Shown: positions 16,197 through 24,542, counted from the stretch's first letter. The stretch: DNA of 43,786 bases from an uncultured Rikenellaceae bacterium (GCA_910577285.1 CAJTLO010000010.1:1-43786); one strand, 5' to 3'. The notes: generated from the sequence alone by a model not told the origin. Made by a program: numbers and translations.

Positions 16197-17460
16197 ACTG
16201 ACCTTAGAGCGTATCGACACGATATTCAACGAATTCGACAACGTATACGTCTCCTTCTCGGGAGGCAAGGACAGTGCCGTGATGCTGAACCTGTGCATCG
16301 ACTACATGCGCCGCCACCACATCTCCCGCAAGCTGGGCGTCTTCCACATGGACTACGAGGTGCAATACGAGGAGACCACCCGCTACGTGGACCGCGTGCT
16401 GGCCGCCAACCGCGACCTGCTGGAAGTCTATCGCGTATGCGTCCCCTTCAAGGTGACCACCTGCACGTCGATGTACCAGACCTACTGGCGCCCCTGGGAG
16501 GAGGAGAAACGCGACCTTTGGGTGCGCCCGATGCCCGAAGGGTGCTATACGGTCGCCGACTTTCCTTTCTACTCCAAGGAGATGTGGGACTACGAATTCC
16601 AGCACCTTTTCGCCCAGTGGCACCACCGCCATAAGGGGGCCCGACGCACCTGTTGCCTGGTGGGCATCCGTACCCAGGAGAGCTACAACAGGTGGCGCAC
16701 CATCTATGCGGGCCGTCGCCAGTCGCAATACCGCAACCTCGCATGGACCTGCCGCAACAGCCCCGACATCTACAACGCCTACATCCTCTACGACTGGCTC
16801 ACGACCGACATCTGGACGGCAAACGGCCGTTTCGGATGGGACTACAACCACCTCTACGACCTCTTCTACCAGGCCGGCGTGCCGCTCGAAAAGCAGCGTG
16901 TAGCGAGTCCCTTCATCTCGGCCGCCCAGGAGAACCTGGCCCTCTACCGCGCCATCGATCCCGACACGTGGGGCAAGATGATCTGCCGCGTGAACGGGGT
17001 GAACTTCACCGGGATTTACGGCTCGAGCAGCGCCGTAGCCCGCTACCGCACCCAGCTCCCGACCGGCCACACCTGGGAGAGCTACATGCATTTCCTTCTC
17101 TCCACCCTGCCCGCCTCCACGCGCAGCAACTACCTGAGAAAACTCTCGGTCAGCATCAACTTCTGGCGCACGCGCGGAGGCGTACTCCCCGAGGAGACCA
17201 TCCGAAGGCTGCAGGAGATGGGGATCAAGATCGAGGTAGGCGAACAATCGGGCTACCGCACCGACAAAAAGCCCGTCCGCATGGAGTACCTGGACGACAT
17301 CGACATCCCCGGCTTCAAAGAGCTACCCACCTTCAAACGCATGTGCGTCTGCATTCTCAAGAACGACCACGCCTGCAAATACATGGGATTTTCGCTCACG
17401 AAGAAAGAGACGGACGACCGGAGGCGCATCATGGAATACTACAACAAAATCTTCACTTAG
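16174..17460 (+). CDS. IbrA-like PAPS-reductase-family protein (DUF3440)
   Basis: A 428-residue ATP-pyrophosphatase-fold protein. The PP-loop SGGKDS sits at residues 29-34 after VYVSFS. Then come the helix MLNLCIDYMRR, HMDYEVQYEET, a CTSMYQTYWRPW segment and the RRTCCLVGIRTQES block that is typical of DUF3440. The later part carries PASTRSNYLRKLSVSINFW and a C-terminal CVCILKNDHACKYMGF with clustered Cys. PP-loop enzymes of this type adenylate or reduce sulfur compounds, or activate RNA or DNA for thiolation; the E. coli relative IbrA is described as a regulator of immunoglobulin-binding surface proteins together with IbrB. It starts inside the previous gene and is followed after 6 bases by the ParB-like gene. 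The chemistry here is unknown. Confidence 0.88.
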   Translation: MTRKNVHELTLERIDTIFNEFDNVYVSFSGGKDSAVMLNLCIDYMRRHHISRKLGVFHMDYEVQYEETTRYVDRVLAANRDLLEVYRVCVPFKVTTCTSMYQTYWRPWEEEKRDLWVRPMPEGCYTVADFPFYSKEMWDYEFQHLFAQWHHRHKGARRTCCLVGIRTQESYNRWRTIYAGRRQSQYRNLAWTCRNSPDIYNAYILYDWLTTDIWTANGRFGWDYNHLYDLFYQAGVPLEKQRVASPFISAAQENLALYRAIDPDTWGKMICRVNGVNFTGIYGSSSAVARYRTQLPTGHTWESYMHFLLSTLPASTRSNYLRKLSVSINFWRTRGGVLPEETIRRLQEMGIKIEVGEQSGYRTDKKPVRMEYLDDIDIPGFKELPTFKRMCVCILKNDHACKYMGFSLTKKETDDRRRIMEYYNKIFT

Positions 17461-17466
17461 AATCCG

Positions 17467-18030
17467 ATGGACAAATACAAAAGCCCCGTCTACAACATCA
17501 TAGCCGTGCCCCTGTCGAAGATAAGCGCCAACGCCTACAACCCCAACGTCGTCGCGCCGCCGGAGATGAAGCTCCTCGAACTCTCCATCTGGGAGGACGG
17601 TTACACCTGCCCCTGCGTGTGTTATTACGACCGCGAGCACGACCTCTACGAATTGGTGGACGGCTACCACCGCTACATGGTGATGAAGACCTCGAAACGG
17701 ATCTACGACCGGGAAGAGGGAATGCTTCCGGTGGTAGTGATCGACAAAGACCTCTCCAACCGCATGGCTTCCACCATCCGCCACAACAGGGCCCGCGGTA
17801 CGCACTCCATCGAACTGATGACCCACATCGTCGCCGAGCTGAAACAGGCGGGGATGTCCGACGCGTGGATCATGAAGAACATCGGCATGGACCGCGACGA
17901 ACTGCTGCGGCTCAAGCAGGTGTCGGGGCTGGCGGCACTCTTCGCCGACAAGGAGTTCAGCATTCCCGACAATGCGTTCGACACGGCGCCGGGCCGCGGA
18001 ATCCAGAACAAGAAACACATCCCGGAATAA
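17467..18030 (+). CDS. IbrB-like ParB/sulfiredoxin-fold protein
   Basis: A 187-residue ParB-superfamily protein. The N-terminal domain shows VPLSKISANAYNPN, then PCVCYYDREHDLYEL and the signature VDGYHRY (Asp65, Gly66, His68, Arg69), which corresponds to the nucleotide-binding GxHR motif of ParB/Srx-fold proteins. The C-terminal half is helical, with IRHNRARGTHSIELMTHIV and a HTH-like MSDAWIMKNIGMDRDELLRLKQ. ParB-fold domains bind CTP or ATP and DNA; in the IbrA/IbrB pair the two act together. The gene lies 6 bases after the PAPS-reductase-like gene and is the last of the operon, ended by a strong hairpin. It is far too small and lacks the partner ParA to be a plasmid-partition protein. Confidence 0.86.
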   Translation: MDKYKSPVYNIIAVPLSKISANAYNPNVVAPPEMKLLELSIWEDGYTCPCVCYYDREHDLYELVDGYHRYMVMKTSKRIYDREEGMLPVVVIDKDLSNRMASTIRHNRARGTHSIELMTHIVAELKQAGMSDAWIMKNIGMDRDELLRLKQVSGLAALFADKEFSIPDNAFDTAPGRGIQNKKHIPE

Positions 18031-18053
18031 CCGTTCCACGGATCGTAAAACGC

Positions 18054-18087
18054 ACGGGCGGCGGGAGAAGCATCTCCCGCCGCCCGT
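18054..18087 (+). terminator. Intrinsic terminator of the IbrA/IbrB-like operon
   Basis: Perfect 15-bp inverted repeat (18054-18068 with 18073-18087) around a 4-base loop, 23 bases after the stop. Confidence 0.85.
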
Positions 18088-18440
18088 CATCTTGCCGGTC
18101 CGCCCTGCTCCGACAAACGCCGGTCACCGCCACAGGTCGGCATCCGTTCCGCAGCCGACCGAACGGAAAAGGTCCGCCGCATCACGACTTCCCGCCTTCG
18201 TCCCTCTCCGACCGGCGCCAATCACTCACCCAAGCCCATCATCCGGAAATCCGCCGCCCATTGCTCCCCGCACGCACCCGAGAGGGAAAAAGCACCGCAC
18301 GCCTCTGTCGGAAACGCTTTCCCTCGGGCGAGAAAATCATTCTTTGCCTCGCCCGTCCTCCGCCTTTGCCGACAGCTCGGAAACCGCTCCCGAAGAGCAA
18401 GAAGCGAACGCGAACGGGGCCATCCCGCACTCCCGTTCCC
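18088..18440. other. GC-rich gap between convergent genes
   Basis: About 350 bases with no supportable gene. The only structure seen is the hairpin at 18325-18355. Confidence 0.4.
18325..18355 (-). terminator. Possible terminator of the GH2-like gene
   Basis: An 8-bp inverted repeat (18325-18332 with 18348-18355) around a 15-base loop, about 85 bases past the minus-strand stop. No T-run. Confidence 0.4.
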
Positions 18441-20168
18441 TCAGAGCGGGAACTTCGCCTTGATTACCTCGTACAGGTCCGACACCTTGGCCCCCGGTCC
18501 GGTCTCCTGCGCCGACACCTCTTTCAGCACACTCACCTCCACCTCCACGCTCCCCTTGCGCAGCTCTTCGGGCAGGGCGAGGGGTACATGGAATGCCGCA
18601 CCGCCCATGAGCCGGAGTTCTCCGGAAAGGGTCTGCACGGTACGGACACCCGACCGCACCGACACCCGGTAAGTTCCCTTCGCCACGCTCAACTCCCGGT
18701 TATTGAGCACCACGAGCTCCCTTGCGCCCATCTCCCACACAAGAGAAACCCTGCCCGAAGGAGGCACGCCGTAAGGATAACGGAGCACCGCCGACGCCGT
18801 CAGATCGCTGTTCCACTCCCCGTCGGCTCCGTCGTAAAAGACGGGAATGCCGGGGGCGAGGCGTTTAAGCTCCATATAACTCTCATACAGGCAGTAGCCG
18901 TTGCGCGAATCGCGGGCCGGAGCATACATCACCACCGACGGATGGAGATGGGAAGCGTAATACATGCGGTGCATACGGTCGATGTAGGAGGCGAGCCACT
19001 GCGGATCGTTGCTCGGGTTTCCGCCCACGTCGATGCGGGCCGGTTCCCGGCTGGTATCCACATGCGCCGCGTCGCAGACATACAAACCGAGCGAGTCGCA
19101 GAGCCCGTAGAAATAATCGGGCTGCGGCGCACCCTCCGCCACGATGCAGTTGTATCCCTCCCACTTCAGGCGCTCCAGCTCCGCCGCCGTCGCCTCCTTC
19201 CCCTGTCGGGCCGCATAGCGCACCGAATAGAGCCCGACCGGCAGACCGTCCATCGTGAACACACCCTGGGCGGTACCCGGCGTGCGGAATCCGATGCGGA
19301 GGGCGATGTTCTCCACGAACCGGCCTTCGTGGCGGCTACGCACCAACAACGTGTAGAGATCGGGCGTCTCATGGTTCCACGCCAGGGGATCGGGTATCCG
19401 TACCGTAAAACGCACGGTATCCCGGCTCCGCATATCGGTCACGATCCCCTTCTGCGACATGGCCACCACCTCGCCTTTCGGATCGAGCAACTCGTAAAAT
19501 ATCGTATACTCTTTGGGATTGAGCAGAATACTCTGCAAAACGACGTCGAGCGCCACGTAACCGTATCCGTCCTCGACAGAAGTTTCCACGAACAGGTCGT
19601 CGATCCGTACCGAGGGCTGCGACACCACGCATGCCCGGCCCGGCCACGCCTCGGGGCTCGCTCCGAGCCCCTCGCCGATGCGGGCGGCAGCGGGAGCCTC
19701 GCACACCACGACCGATACCGTGTTGTAATCGGGCCGGATGAACCCGGTAATATCGAACTCGGTACGTCCCATTCCCGCCTGGCTGTATCCGGCCCGTTCG
19801 CCGTTCACCTCGATGCCGAACGAGGAGGGCACATCCTCCACACGCAACAGCACCGCCCTGTTGTCCCAGGCATAACGCACCTTGAATCGTGCCGTGTAGC
19901 GCACCCCTTCCGGCACGCTTTCGCTCTTCCACCCCTCCAACGGAACGACATAGGAGGAGGCGCCTCCGGCCAGCGCCTCCTCGCGCGAGGGATAGGGCAC
20001 CAGAGCGCTGCGCGGAGCCATGCGGCTTCCGGCCGCCACCGCGGCGGGATCGCCGGCCAGCGTGGCGAATCCGGGGCCGCCGGCACGTACGGCACAGGGA
20101 CACGACAACAGCGCAAGGAGCGTCAAAAGCGAAGCGATACGATGAGGTTTTATCGACATGATCGTCAT
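18441..20168 (-). CDS. GH2-like secreted protein, probable pseudoenzyme
   Basis: A 575-residue exported protein with the front part of glycoside hydrolase family 2 enzymes. A signal peptide (IASLLTLLALLSCPCAV) is followed by a jelly-roll sugar-binding domain (about 45-180) with RAVLLRVEDVPSSFGIEVNG and GYSQAGMGRTEFDITGF, then an Ig-like sandwich (about 190-300). A shortened TIM-barrel-like part follows, with LKWEGYNCIVAEG and HPSVVMYAPARDS. In active GH2 enzymes the last segment reads VVxWSLGNES; here the catalytic Glu position is Asp after Arg, and no second Glu region is recognisable. Full beta-galactosidases are about 1000 residues. It may be a carbohydrate-binding or decayed enzyme. A Met at 20159 is an equally good start. 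It is divergent from the HsdR-N gene. Confidence 0.72.
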   Translation of the reverse strand: MTIMSIKPHRIASLLTLLALLSCPCAVRAGGPGFATLAGDPAAVAAGSRMAPRSALVPYPSREEALAGGASSYVVPLEGWKSESVPEGVRYTARFKVRYAWDNRAVLLRVEDVPSSFGIEVNGERAGYSQAGMGRTEFDITGFIRPDYNTVSVVVCEAPAAARIGEGLGASPEAWPGRACVVSQPSVRIDDLFVETSVEDGYGYVALDVVLQSILLNPKEYTIFYELLDPKGEVVAMSQKGIVTDMRSRDTVRFTVRIPDPLAWNHETPDLYTLLVRSRHEGRFVENIALRIGFRTPGTAQGVFTMDGLPVGLYSVRYAARQGKEATAAELERLKWEGYNCIVAEGAPQPDYFYGLCDSLGLYVCDAAHVDTSREPARIDVGGNPSNDPQWLASYIDRMHRMYYASHLHPSVVMYAPARDSRNGYCLYESYMELKRLAPGIPVFYDGADGEWNSDLTASAVLRYPYGVPPSGRVSLVWEMGARELVVLNNRELSVAKGTYRVSVRSGVRTVQTLSGELRLMGGAAFHVPLALPEELRKGSVEVEVSVLKEVSAQETGPGAKVSDLYEVIKAKFPL

Positions 20169-20187
20169 TTTATCGGGGTTTATGCCT

Positions 20188-20195
20188 TACCTTTG
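20188..20195 (+). promoter_or_regulatory. -7 promoter box of the HsdR-N gene
   Basis: TACCTTTG on the plus strand, about 50 bases before the ATG at 20248. The leader carries a short CCCGCC/GGCGGG hairpin (20202-20216). The divergent GH2-like gene starts only 20 bases away. Confidence 0.6.
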
Positions 20196-20247
20196 CAGGC
20201 ACCCGCCACCGGCGGGAGGGGCTAAAATTACGCTTTTTCCCTGACAA

Positions 20248-20703
20248 ATGGAGAGGTACCCTGCACTTAATTTACCGCCCGTAAGGCTTCGGGCCAGTCG
20301 CCGGGAGGGCGAAGAGCGCGTATGGGACGCCCTGCGGGGTTGCTGGCTGCTCCTGACTCCGGAGGAATGGGTGCGTCGCCACGTCATCGGCTGGCTCTGC
20401 GGCGAGGCCGGCATTCCGCCCGCCAACATCGTACAGGAGTTTCCGCTGACGCTGGGCGGGACACGCCAGCGGGCCGACATCGTAGTGACGGGCCACGGAC
20501 AACACCCCGTACTGCTGGTGGAATGCAAAGCCGCCGAGGTCGCCATAGACCGTTGCGTACTCGACCAGGCAGTCCGCTACAACAGCGTCGTACAGGCTCC
20601 CTACCTCATGCTCACCAACGGCCTGAGACACTACTTTTTCGCCGCCTCCGAGAGCAGCTACCGCCCCCTGAACGCCGTTCCCGACCTGAGGGACCTTCTC
20701 TGA
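20248..20703 (+). CDS. Orphan HsdR N-terminal-type nuclease domain protein
   Basis: A 151-residue protein equal to the type I restriction enzyme R N-terminal domain (HSDR_N_2). After TPEEWVRRHVIGWLC it shows the PD-(D/E)XK nuclease core: strand and Asp in RADIVV, then VLLVECKAAEVAI with the ECK motif, and a helix QAVRYNSVVQAPYLMLTNG. Such domains cut DNA inside HsdR, but here there is no helicase, methylase or specificity gene. Stand-alone copies are common in Bacteroidetes and their role is not settled; repair or a structural role is possible. It has its own promoter and shares a hairpin with the convergent outer-membrane gene. Confidence 0.85.
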   Translation: MERYPALNLPPVRLRASRREGEERVWDALRGCWLLLTPEEWVRRHVIGWLCGEAGIPPANIVQEFPLTLGGTRQRADIVVTGHGQHPVLLVECKAAEVAIDRCVLDQAVRYNSVVQAPYLMLTNGLRHYFFAASESSYRPLNAVPDLRDLL

Positions 20704-20716
20704 TTCCTCCGCGAAA

Positions 20717-20744
20717 AAGGGCCCCCGCAAAGCAGGAAGCCCTT
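20717..20744. terminator. Bidirectional hairpin between convergent genes
   Basis: Short 6-bp arms (20717-20722 with 20739-20744) flanked by A-run on the left and TTCGTTTT on the right, so it can serve both the HsdR-N gene and the minus-strand barrel gene. Confidence 0.55.
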
Positions 20745-20768
20745 CGTTTTCATGTCGGTTCCGTTTCT

Positions 20769-21551
20769 TCAGAACGTCCGTTTGACCCCCACCAGGAAGA
20801 GGGCTCCCACATTGTGCAGCGACTCCTCCCGAACCGGAATTTCGGCCAGGAACGTCAGCGTATATCCTCCCCCGAGCGCCTTACCTACGATAGGCGACAG
20901 GATCATGTCGAAACGCCGGCTGGTAAAGTCGTACATCGGCCGGGGCTCGAACACCGCGAAGAAGCCCGAATCCCAGAACTTGGCGATGAAGGTCCTGACG
21001 GTCAGCAGGCTCATCGCCGGATACTCCGCACTTCCCTTGGCCAGCGCAAACGAATACTGAGGCTGGGCCGCCACCATCAACCCGGGGTTGATCGTATAAC
21101 TGTAAGTAAAGGCAGGGGTCAGGTAGAAGTAGCTGTTCAGGCCCGCCGCCGCATCGATCGCCCGCGAGGCCGTGGGGAAAGCCAGATCCACCGAGGCCGC
21201 CAGGGCGTGCCGTCCGTCGTTGTAGAAAGAGTTCAGAATATTCATCTTCATGTTTCCCGCCCCGGTGACGAAGCCCTTGCGCCCCGGCACGTTGTTCATC
21301 GAAACGAGGTCCATCCGCACATTGAACGCCCAGTCGTTCACACCGAACGTAGCGCTGATACGGTTGTTCACCTGCGCATTGCCGGCCTCCTTGTCGAAAT
21401 ACCACGTAGAGAAACCGATCTTGGAAATGACCCTGGTGGGGTCGACGCCGGACTGCGTCCTCACGTCGTCCAGCGAAAGCTGCTCTTTGGGCTCTTGTGC
21501 GAGGCAACCGAGGGCCGGCAGCAGGAATAAAAACGTCAAAAGATATTTCAT
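20769..21551 (-). CDS. Outer-membrane beta-barrel protein of unknown function
   Basis: A 260-residue exported protein. The signal peptide is MKYLLTFLFLLPALGCLAQ; Cys16 lies near the cleavage site but the lipobox is imperfect, so signal peptidase I cleavage after LAQ is more likely. The mature part has repeated amphipathic strands (RISATFGVNDWAFNVRMDLV, NMKMNILNSFYND, LAASVDLAFPTASRA, PAFTYSYTINPGLMVAAQPQY, RTFIAKFWDSGFFAVFEPR) and ends in LFLVGVKRTF with a terminal Phe. It looks like a small transporter-type barrel of about 12 strands. The start at 21551 is chosen for the signal peptide; the longer frame upstream is not protein-like. No promoter motif could be found. Confidence 0.75.
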   Translation of the reverse strand: MKYLLTFLFLLPALGCLAQEPKEQLSLDDVRTQSGVDPTRVISKIGFSTWYFDKEAGNAQVNNRISATFGVNDWAFNVRMDLVSMNNVPGRKGFVTGAGNMKMNILNSFYNDGRHALAASVDLAFPTASRAIDAAAGLNSYFYLTPAFTYSYTINPGLMVAAQPQYSFALAKGSAEYPAMSLLTVRTFIAKFWDSGFFAVFEPRPMYDFTSRRFDMILSPIVGKALGGGYTLTFLAEIPVREESLHNVGALFLVGVKRTF

Positions 21552-21964
21552 AATCGATAGTTGGTTGGTTAAACGTCCTTTCCGGAAGCGCATCAGCCCT
21601 CTCCCGCCAGCGAGCGGTCCGAGGCCCGGCTCCGTATCTGCTTTAGATGCAACAATTATTCCATTGCATCCCCTCCCCGGCAACCGGCGGCAGAACATCC
21701 CCCGGACAAGCCCCGCAACCGCCCGAACGGACCCCAAGAACACCTACGAAACAGCCCCGGAACGCCGGCCGGAACATACCGGAAGCAACTGCGAAAAAGG
21801 CCGTCCTCTACGACAATCAAAAAAACCGGAACCAATGCCAAACGAGAGGGATAGAACCCGAGAAAACGACGCGACCAACGCTTCCAAACGGGGATCGGGC
21901 AAAGACGGATATTCCCGAAAAGCCGGGAAGGGCTCCGAGCACAGAGGCACGCCGGAACGAAAAC
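21552..21964. other. Gap without a supportable gene
   Basis: About 410 bases upstream of the barrel gene. Open frames are shadow-like, and no -7 box or repeat stands out. Confidence 0.4.
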
Positions 21965-21989
21965 GCCGCGTACCGTTCCGGCACGCGGC
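21965..21989 (-). terminator. Intrinsic terminator of the ROK-GNAT unit
   Basis: A 7-bp GC stem (21965-21971 with 21983-21989) followed on the minus strand by GTTTTCG, about 50 bases past the GNAT stop. Confidence 0.7.
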
Positions 21990-22037
21990 AATCCGCAACC
22001 ATCGCTCCCGCAGTCCGGGGAGCGAACCGCCGCACGA

Positions 22038-22580
22038 TCACACCTTGACGGGATTGATCAACTGCAACATGTATTCATCCAGCCACCCCGTAGTGGAACG
22101 CACCCACTCCACTTTCAGGCCCACCGTCGTGAAGCCCTTGCTCTTGAACAGGTTCAGACTTCGCAGATTGTTGGAGAGCACATTGCAATAGAGCTGATTC
22201 AGTCCCAACACCTGAAAGGCATATTTTATCATGGCCGTCAACGCCCCCGAAGCATACCCCTGCCCCCGGTCGGCATCTTCGTATACGAGGATGCCGACCC
22301 CGGCCCGACGGTTGGTCGGGTCTATCTCGAAAAGGTCGATCGCCCCCACCGCCCGGCCATCCGCACGGGATTCGATAATCATGCGCAACTGCTTGGTTTC
22401 GTAGATATCGTACTTCTGGTCCTCGACGAATCTGCGGAGCACGTATTTGGAAAAGGGAGCGACGGTATTGCTCATCTTCCAGATGCGCGTGTCGTTCTCC
22501 CATTTGTAGAGCACGTCTATATCTTCCGGCTCAAGCGCCCGCAAGCGGATCGCACCCGTCTCGAGAATATTGTTCATCAT
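22038..22580 (-). CDS. RimJ/RimL-type GNAT acetyltransferase
   Basis: A 180-residue acetyltransferase. It opens with IRLRALEPEDIDVLYKWEND, typical of RimJ/RimL/SpeG-like proteins. The central strands are LRMIIESRADGRAVGAIDLF and the acetyl-CoA-binding motif is DRGQGYASGALTAMIKYAF. The end shows LYCNVLSNNLRSLNLFKSKGF, with the Asn/GF turn. Family members acetylate protein N-termini, polyamines or small amines. Its ATG overlaps the last base of the upstream ROK gene, so the two form one transcript and may belong to one pathway, for example amino-sugar metabolism, though that is only an inference. Confidence 0.88.
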   Translation of the reverse strand: MMNNILETGAIRLRALEPEDIDVLYKWENDTRIWKMSNTVAPFSKYVLRRFVEDQKYDIYETKQLRMIIESRADGRAVGAIDLFEIDPTNRRAGVGILVYEDADRGQGYASGALTAMIKYAFQVLGLNQLYCNVLSNNLRSLNLFKSKGFTTVGLKVEWVRSTTGWLDEYMLQLINPVKV

Positions 22581-23806
22581 TACAGGCCTATTATCTGATT
22601 TCTTATGAGCATCGCCGCCCCGAGAGCGCCGGCGTCGCCGCCCATCTGCGACAACCGGAATTTGGTATCCTTGTAGACAAGGTTGAGAGAGTATTTGTTG
22701 GTGGCAGCCTTGAGGGGCAGCATCAGGTAGTCGCCCGCATAGGCCATGTTCCCGCCGATGATGACCAGCTCCGGATTGAATATGTTGATAAGGAAGGCGA
22801 TACTCTTGCCTATCTTCTCGCCCGCCTCCTCGATCAATTCGATGGAAAGATTATCGTCGTTCTTCGCGGCTTCGATAATGTCGTCGATGCGGATCGTATC
22901 GCCCGCATCGTAGCGTTCTCGCAAGATGGTGTTGACGCCGCGACGTATCTCGCTCACCATCTTCTTCTCGATAGCGATACCCGACACTTCCGTTTCGAGG
23001 CACCCCTTCTTGCCGCATTCGCAGATGATCTCGTTATTGAAAAAGGGCGTATGTCCGAACTCCCCGGCAAATCCCGACTTGCCGTAGAACAGTTTGCCGT
23101 CGGTGATGATGCCGATGGCCACCCCGCGCCCGAGGTGCAGGTAGAGCATGTTCTTCTCCGTCCGCGAGTCGCCCGTGAAATACTCCGCATAGCAACGGGC
23201 CCTGGTATCGTTCTCCAGCAGCACCCGAATGCCCGTAGCACGCTCGATCACATCCCGCAACGACTCCTGCACGGAAGTGAAATACATGTAGCTGCGTCCC
23301 GTCTTGGGATTGACACGGCCGGCGATGCACACCCCCATGCCGAGTATTTTGCCCCGTTCCACTCCGCAACGGGCGATGAAGCGGTCGATACGCCCGCAAA
23401 GCTCCTCCAACGACTGTTCGTTGTCGGAGAGGATGAAATCGTTCTCCTCCTCGCTGACGATCACGTTGTTCTTGAGATCGGTCACCACATAACGGATGTT
23501 GTCGCGCCCCACGTCGATACCGGCGAAATAGATCGCCGTATTGGCCAGGCCGAAGATATTGGGCCGGCGTCCCCCGGCCGTTTCGACCTTGCCGTTATCC
23601 AGCACGATATCCTCCCGCACAAGCTCCCCCACGAGTTTGGTGATCGTGGGTACGCTCACATGCAGCTCACGAGCCAGGTCGGCCAGCGTACTCTCGCCAC
23701 TGAGCGCCATGTAAGCGATAATATTCTTTTTGATCAGAATATTCTTGTGGGAGATGCCTTTCAGGCTATCATCCTCCTGCTGATTAAAAAAATCTTTAAG
23801 AAGCAC
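22580..23806 (-). CDS. ROK-family transcriptional regulator / sugar kinase (NagC-like)
   Basis: A 408-residue ROK protein with an N-terminal winged helix (about residues 18-75: NIIAYMALSGESTLADLARE, VSVPTITKLVGELV). The sugar-kinase-like part follows: GIDVGRDNIRYVVTDL (phosphate-binding loop), MGVCIAGRVNP, ENDTRARCYAEYF, LHLGRGVAIGIITDG and GEFGHTPF. The ROK zinc site CECGKKGCLET is near residues 259-270. NagC and Mlc-like members repress sugar genes and release DNA when a sugar phosphate binds. The intact EFGH and Gly-rich loops mean that kinase activity cannot be excluded. It is the first gene of a two-gene unit, with a good promoter. Confidence 0.9.
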   Translation of the reverse strand: MLLKDFFNQQEDDSLKGISHKNILIKKNIIAYMALSGESTLADLARELHVSVPTITKLVGELVREDIVLDNGKVETAGGRRPNIFGLANTAIYFAGIDVGRDNIRYVVTDLKNNVIVSEEENDFILSDNEQSLEELCGRIDRFIARCGVERGKILGMGVCIAGRVNPKTGRSYMYFTSVQESLRDVIERATGIRVLLENDTRARCYAEYFTGDSRTEKNMLYLHLGRGVAIGIITDGKLFYGKSGFAGEFGHTPFFNNEIICECGKKGCLETEVSGIAIEKKMVSEIRRGVNTILRERYDAGDTIRIDDIIEAAKNDDNLSIELIEEAGEKIGKSIAFLINIFNPELVIIGGNMAYAGDYLMLPLKAATNKYSLNLVYKDTKFRLSQMGGDAGALGAAMLIRNQIIGL

Positions 23807-23864
23807 AAACCACTCTTTTAATAATCCGACCCGCTCTTATCACTTTAAAACTCGTATCCATCTG

Positions 23865-23894
23865 CAAATTTAGAAAATATATCCTGTAATGCAA
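23865..23894 (-). promoter_or_regulatory. Promoter of the ROK-GNAT unit
   Basis: On the minus strand, a TTG at 23892-23894 and TAAATTTG at 23865-23872, spaced 19 bases, about 60 bases before the ATG. It lies in the most AT-rich stretch of the window (23870-23945). Confidence 0.75.
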
Positions 23895-23990
23895 GCTAAT
23901 TATTAATCTTTTTAAAAAATATTTTAAACTAATTTAGAAATAGAGCAGACAGACGGAAACTGTTTGCAAGAATAGGACCAAGCATAAAAA

Positions 23991-24021
23991 AGGGGCTGCC
24001 TCCTTACCGGAGGCAGCCCCT
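23991..24021 (-). terminator. Intrinsic terminator of the small barrel gene
   Basis: Perfect 13-bp inverted repeat (23991-24003 with 24009-24021) with a T-run on the minus strand, 24 bases after the stop. Confidence 0.9.
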
Positions 24022-24044
24022 AACTATTTTCTATCGGACCTGCG

Positions 24045-24491
24045 TCAGAAAGTAAACTTGATGCCGAGAGCCAGATCGAAAAGACCGTATGCGTTCATAT
24101 TCACGAAATTCACCGAAGGCTTATAATCCAACGAGAAGGCGATCGGCGCATTCGGAATCTTGTATTCGAGGCCTACGATCGCGTCGATACCGATCGCAAA
24201 TTCGCTGGCCGCCGCACCCAGGTGACCGCCCACACCGTAATAGAGGTTGAAATCGTTGTTGATAACGGGCTGCGTCCACTCGTAAAGACCGGCTACCGAA
24301 AAGCTGTTCGACTCATGGAAGCCGAACCAGGCCATTACCTCGAATGCGTTTCCGCGGTTGAGGTGCTGCTTGTAGGTGATCGCAGCGTTGCTTCCGCCTG
24401 CACGGACACCCACGGCGTGCGTGTAATTCTGAGAAAATGCCGTTCCCGCACACAGCAGTGCACATGCGGCCAAAGCGATGATCTTTTTCAT
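24045..24491 (-). CDS. Small outer-membrane beta-barrel protein
   Basis: A 148-residue exported protein with signal peptide MKKIIALAACALLCAGTAFS. The mature part of about 127 residues suggests an 8-stranded barrel: HAVGVRAGGSNAAITYKQHL, AFEVMAWFGFHESNSFSVAG, NDFNLYYGVGGHLG, DAIVGLEYKIPNAPIAFSLDY and the end LFDLALGIKFTF with terminal Phe. It resembles the OmpW/OprF-like small barrels of Bacteroidetes, function unknown. It has a good promoter and terminator of its own and is likely to be well expressed. Confidence 0.8.
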   Translation of the reverse strand: MKKIIALAACALLCAGTAFSQNYTHAVGVRAGGSNAAITYKQHLNRGNAFEVMAWFGFHESNSFSVAGLYEWTQPVINNDFNLYYGVGGHLGAAASEFAIGIDAIVGLEYKIPNAPIAFSLDYKPSVNFVNMNAYGLFDLALGIKFTF

Positions 24492-24542
24492 AATCTTCAG
24501 TTTTTAAAATGATCGTTCCGTAACTACTACGGTTTCCTTTCA

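Noticed and set aside
17467..18030. ParB-like gene as plasmid partition
   Set aside because: No ParA, no parS-like repeats, short protein; paired with a PP-loop gene in the IbrA/IbrB way.
22038..23806. ROK-GNAT pair as an amino-sugar utilisation operon
   Set aside because: Plausible, but no deaminase, deacetylase or transporter is adjacent; left as an inference.
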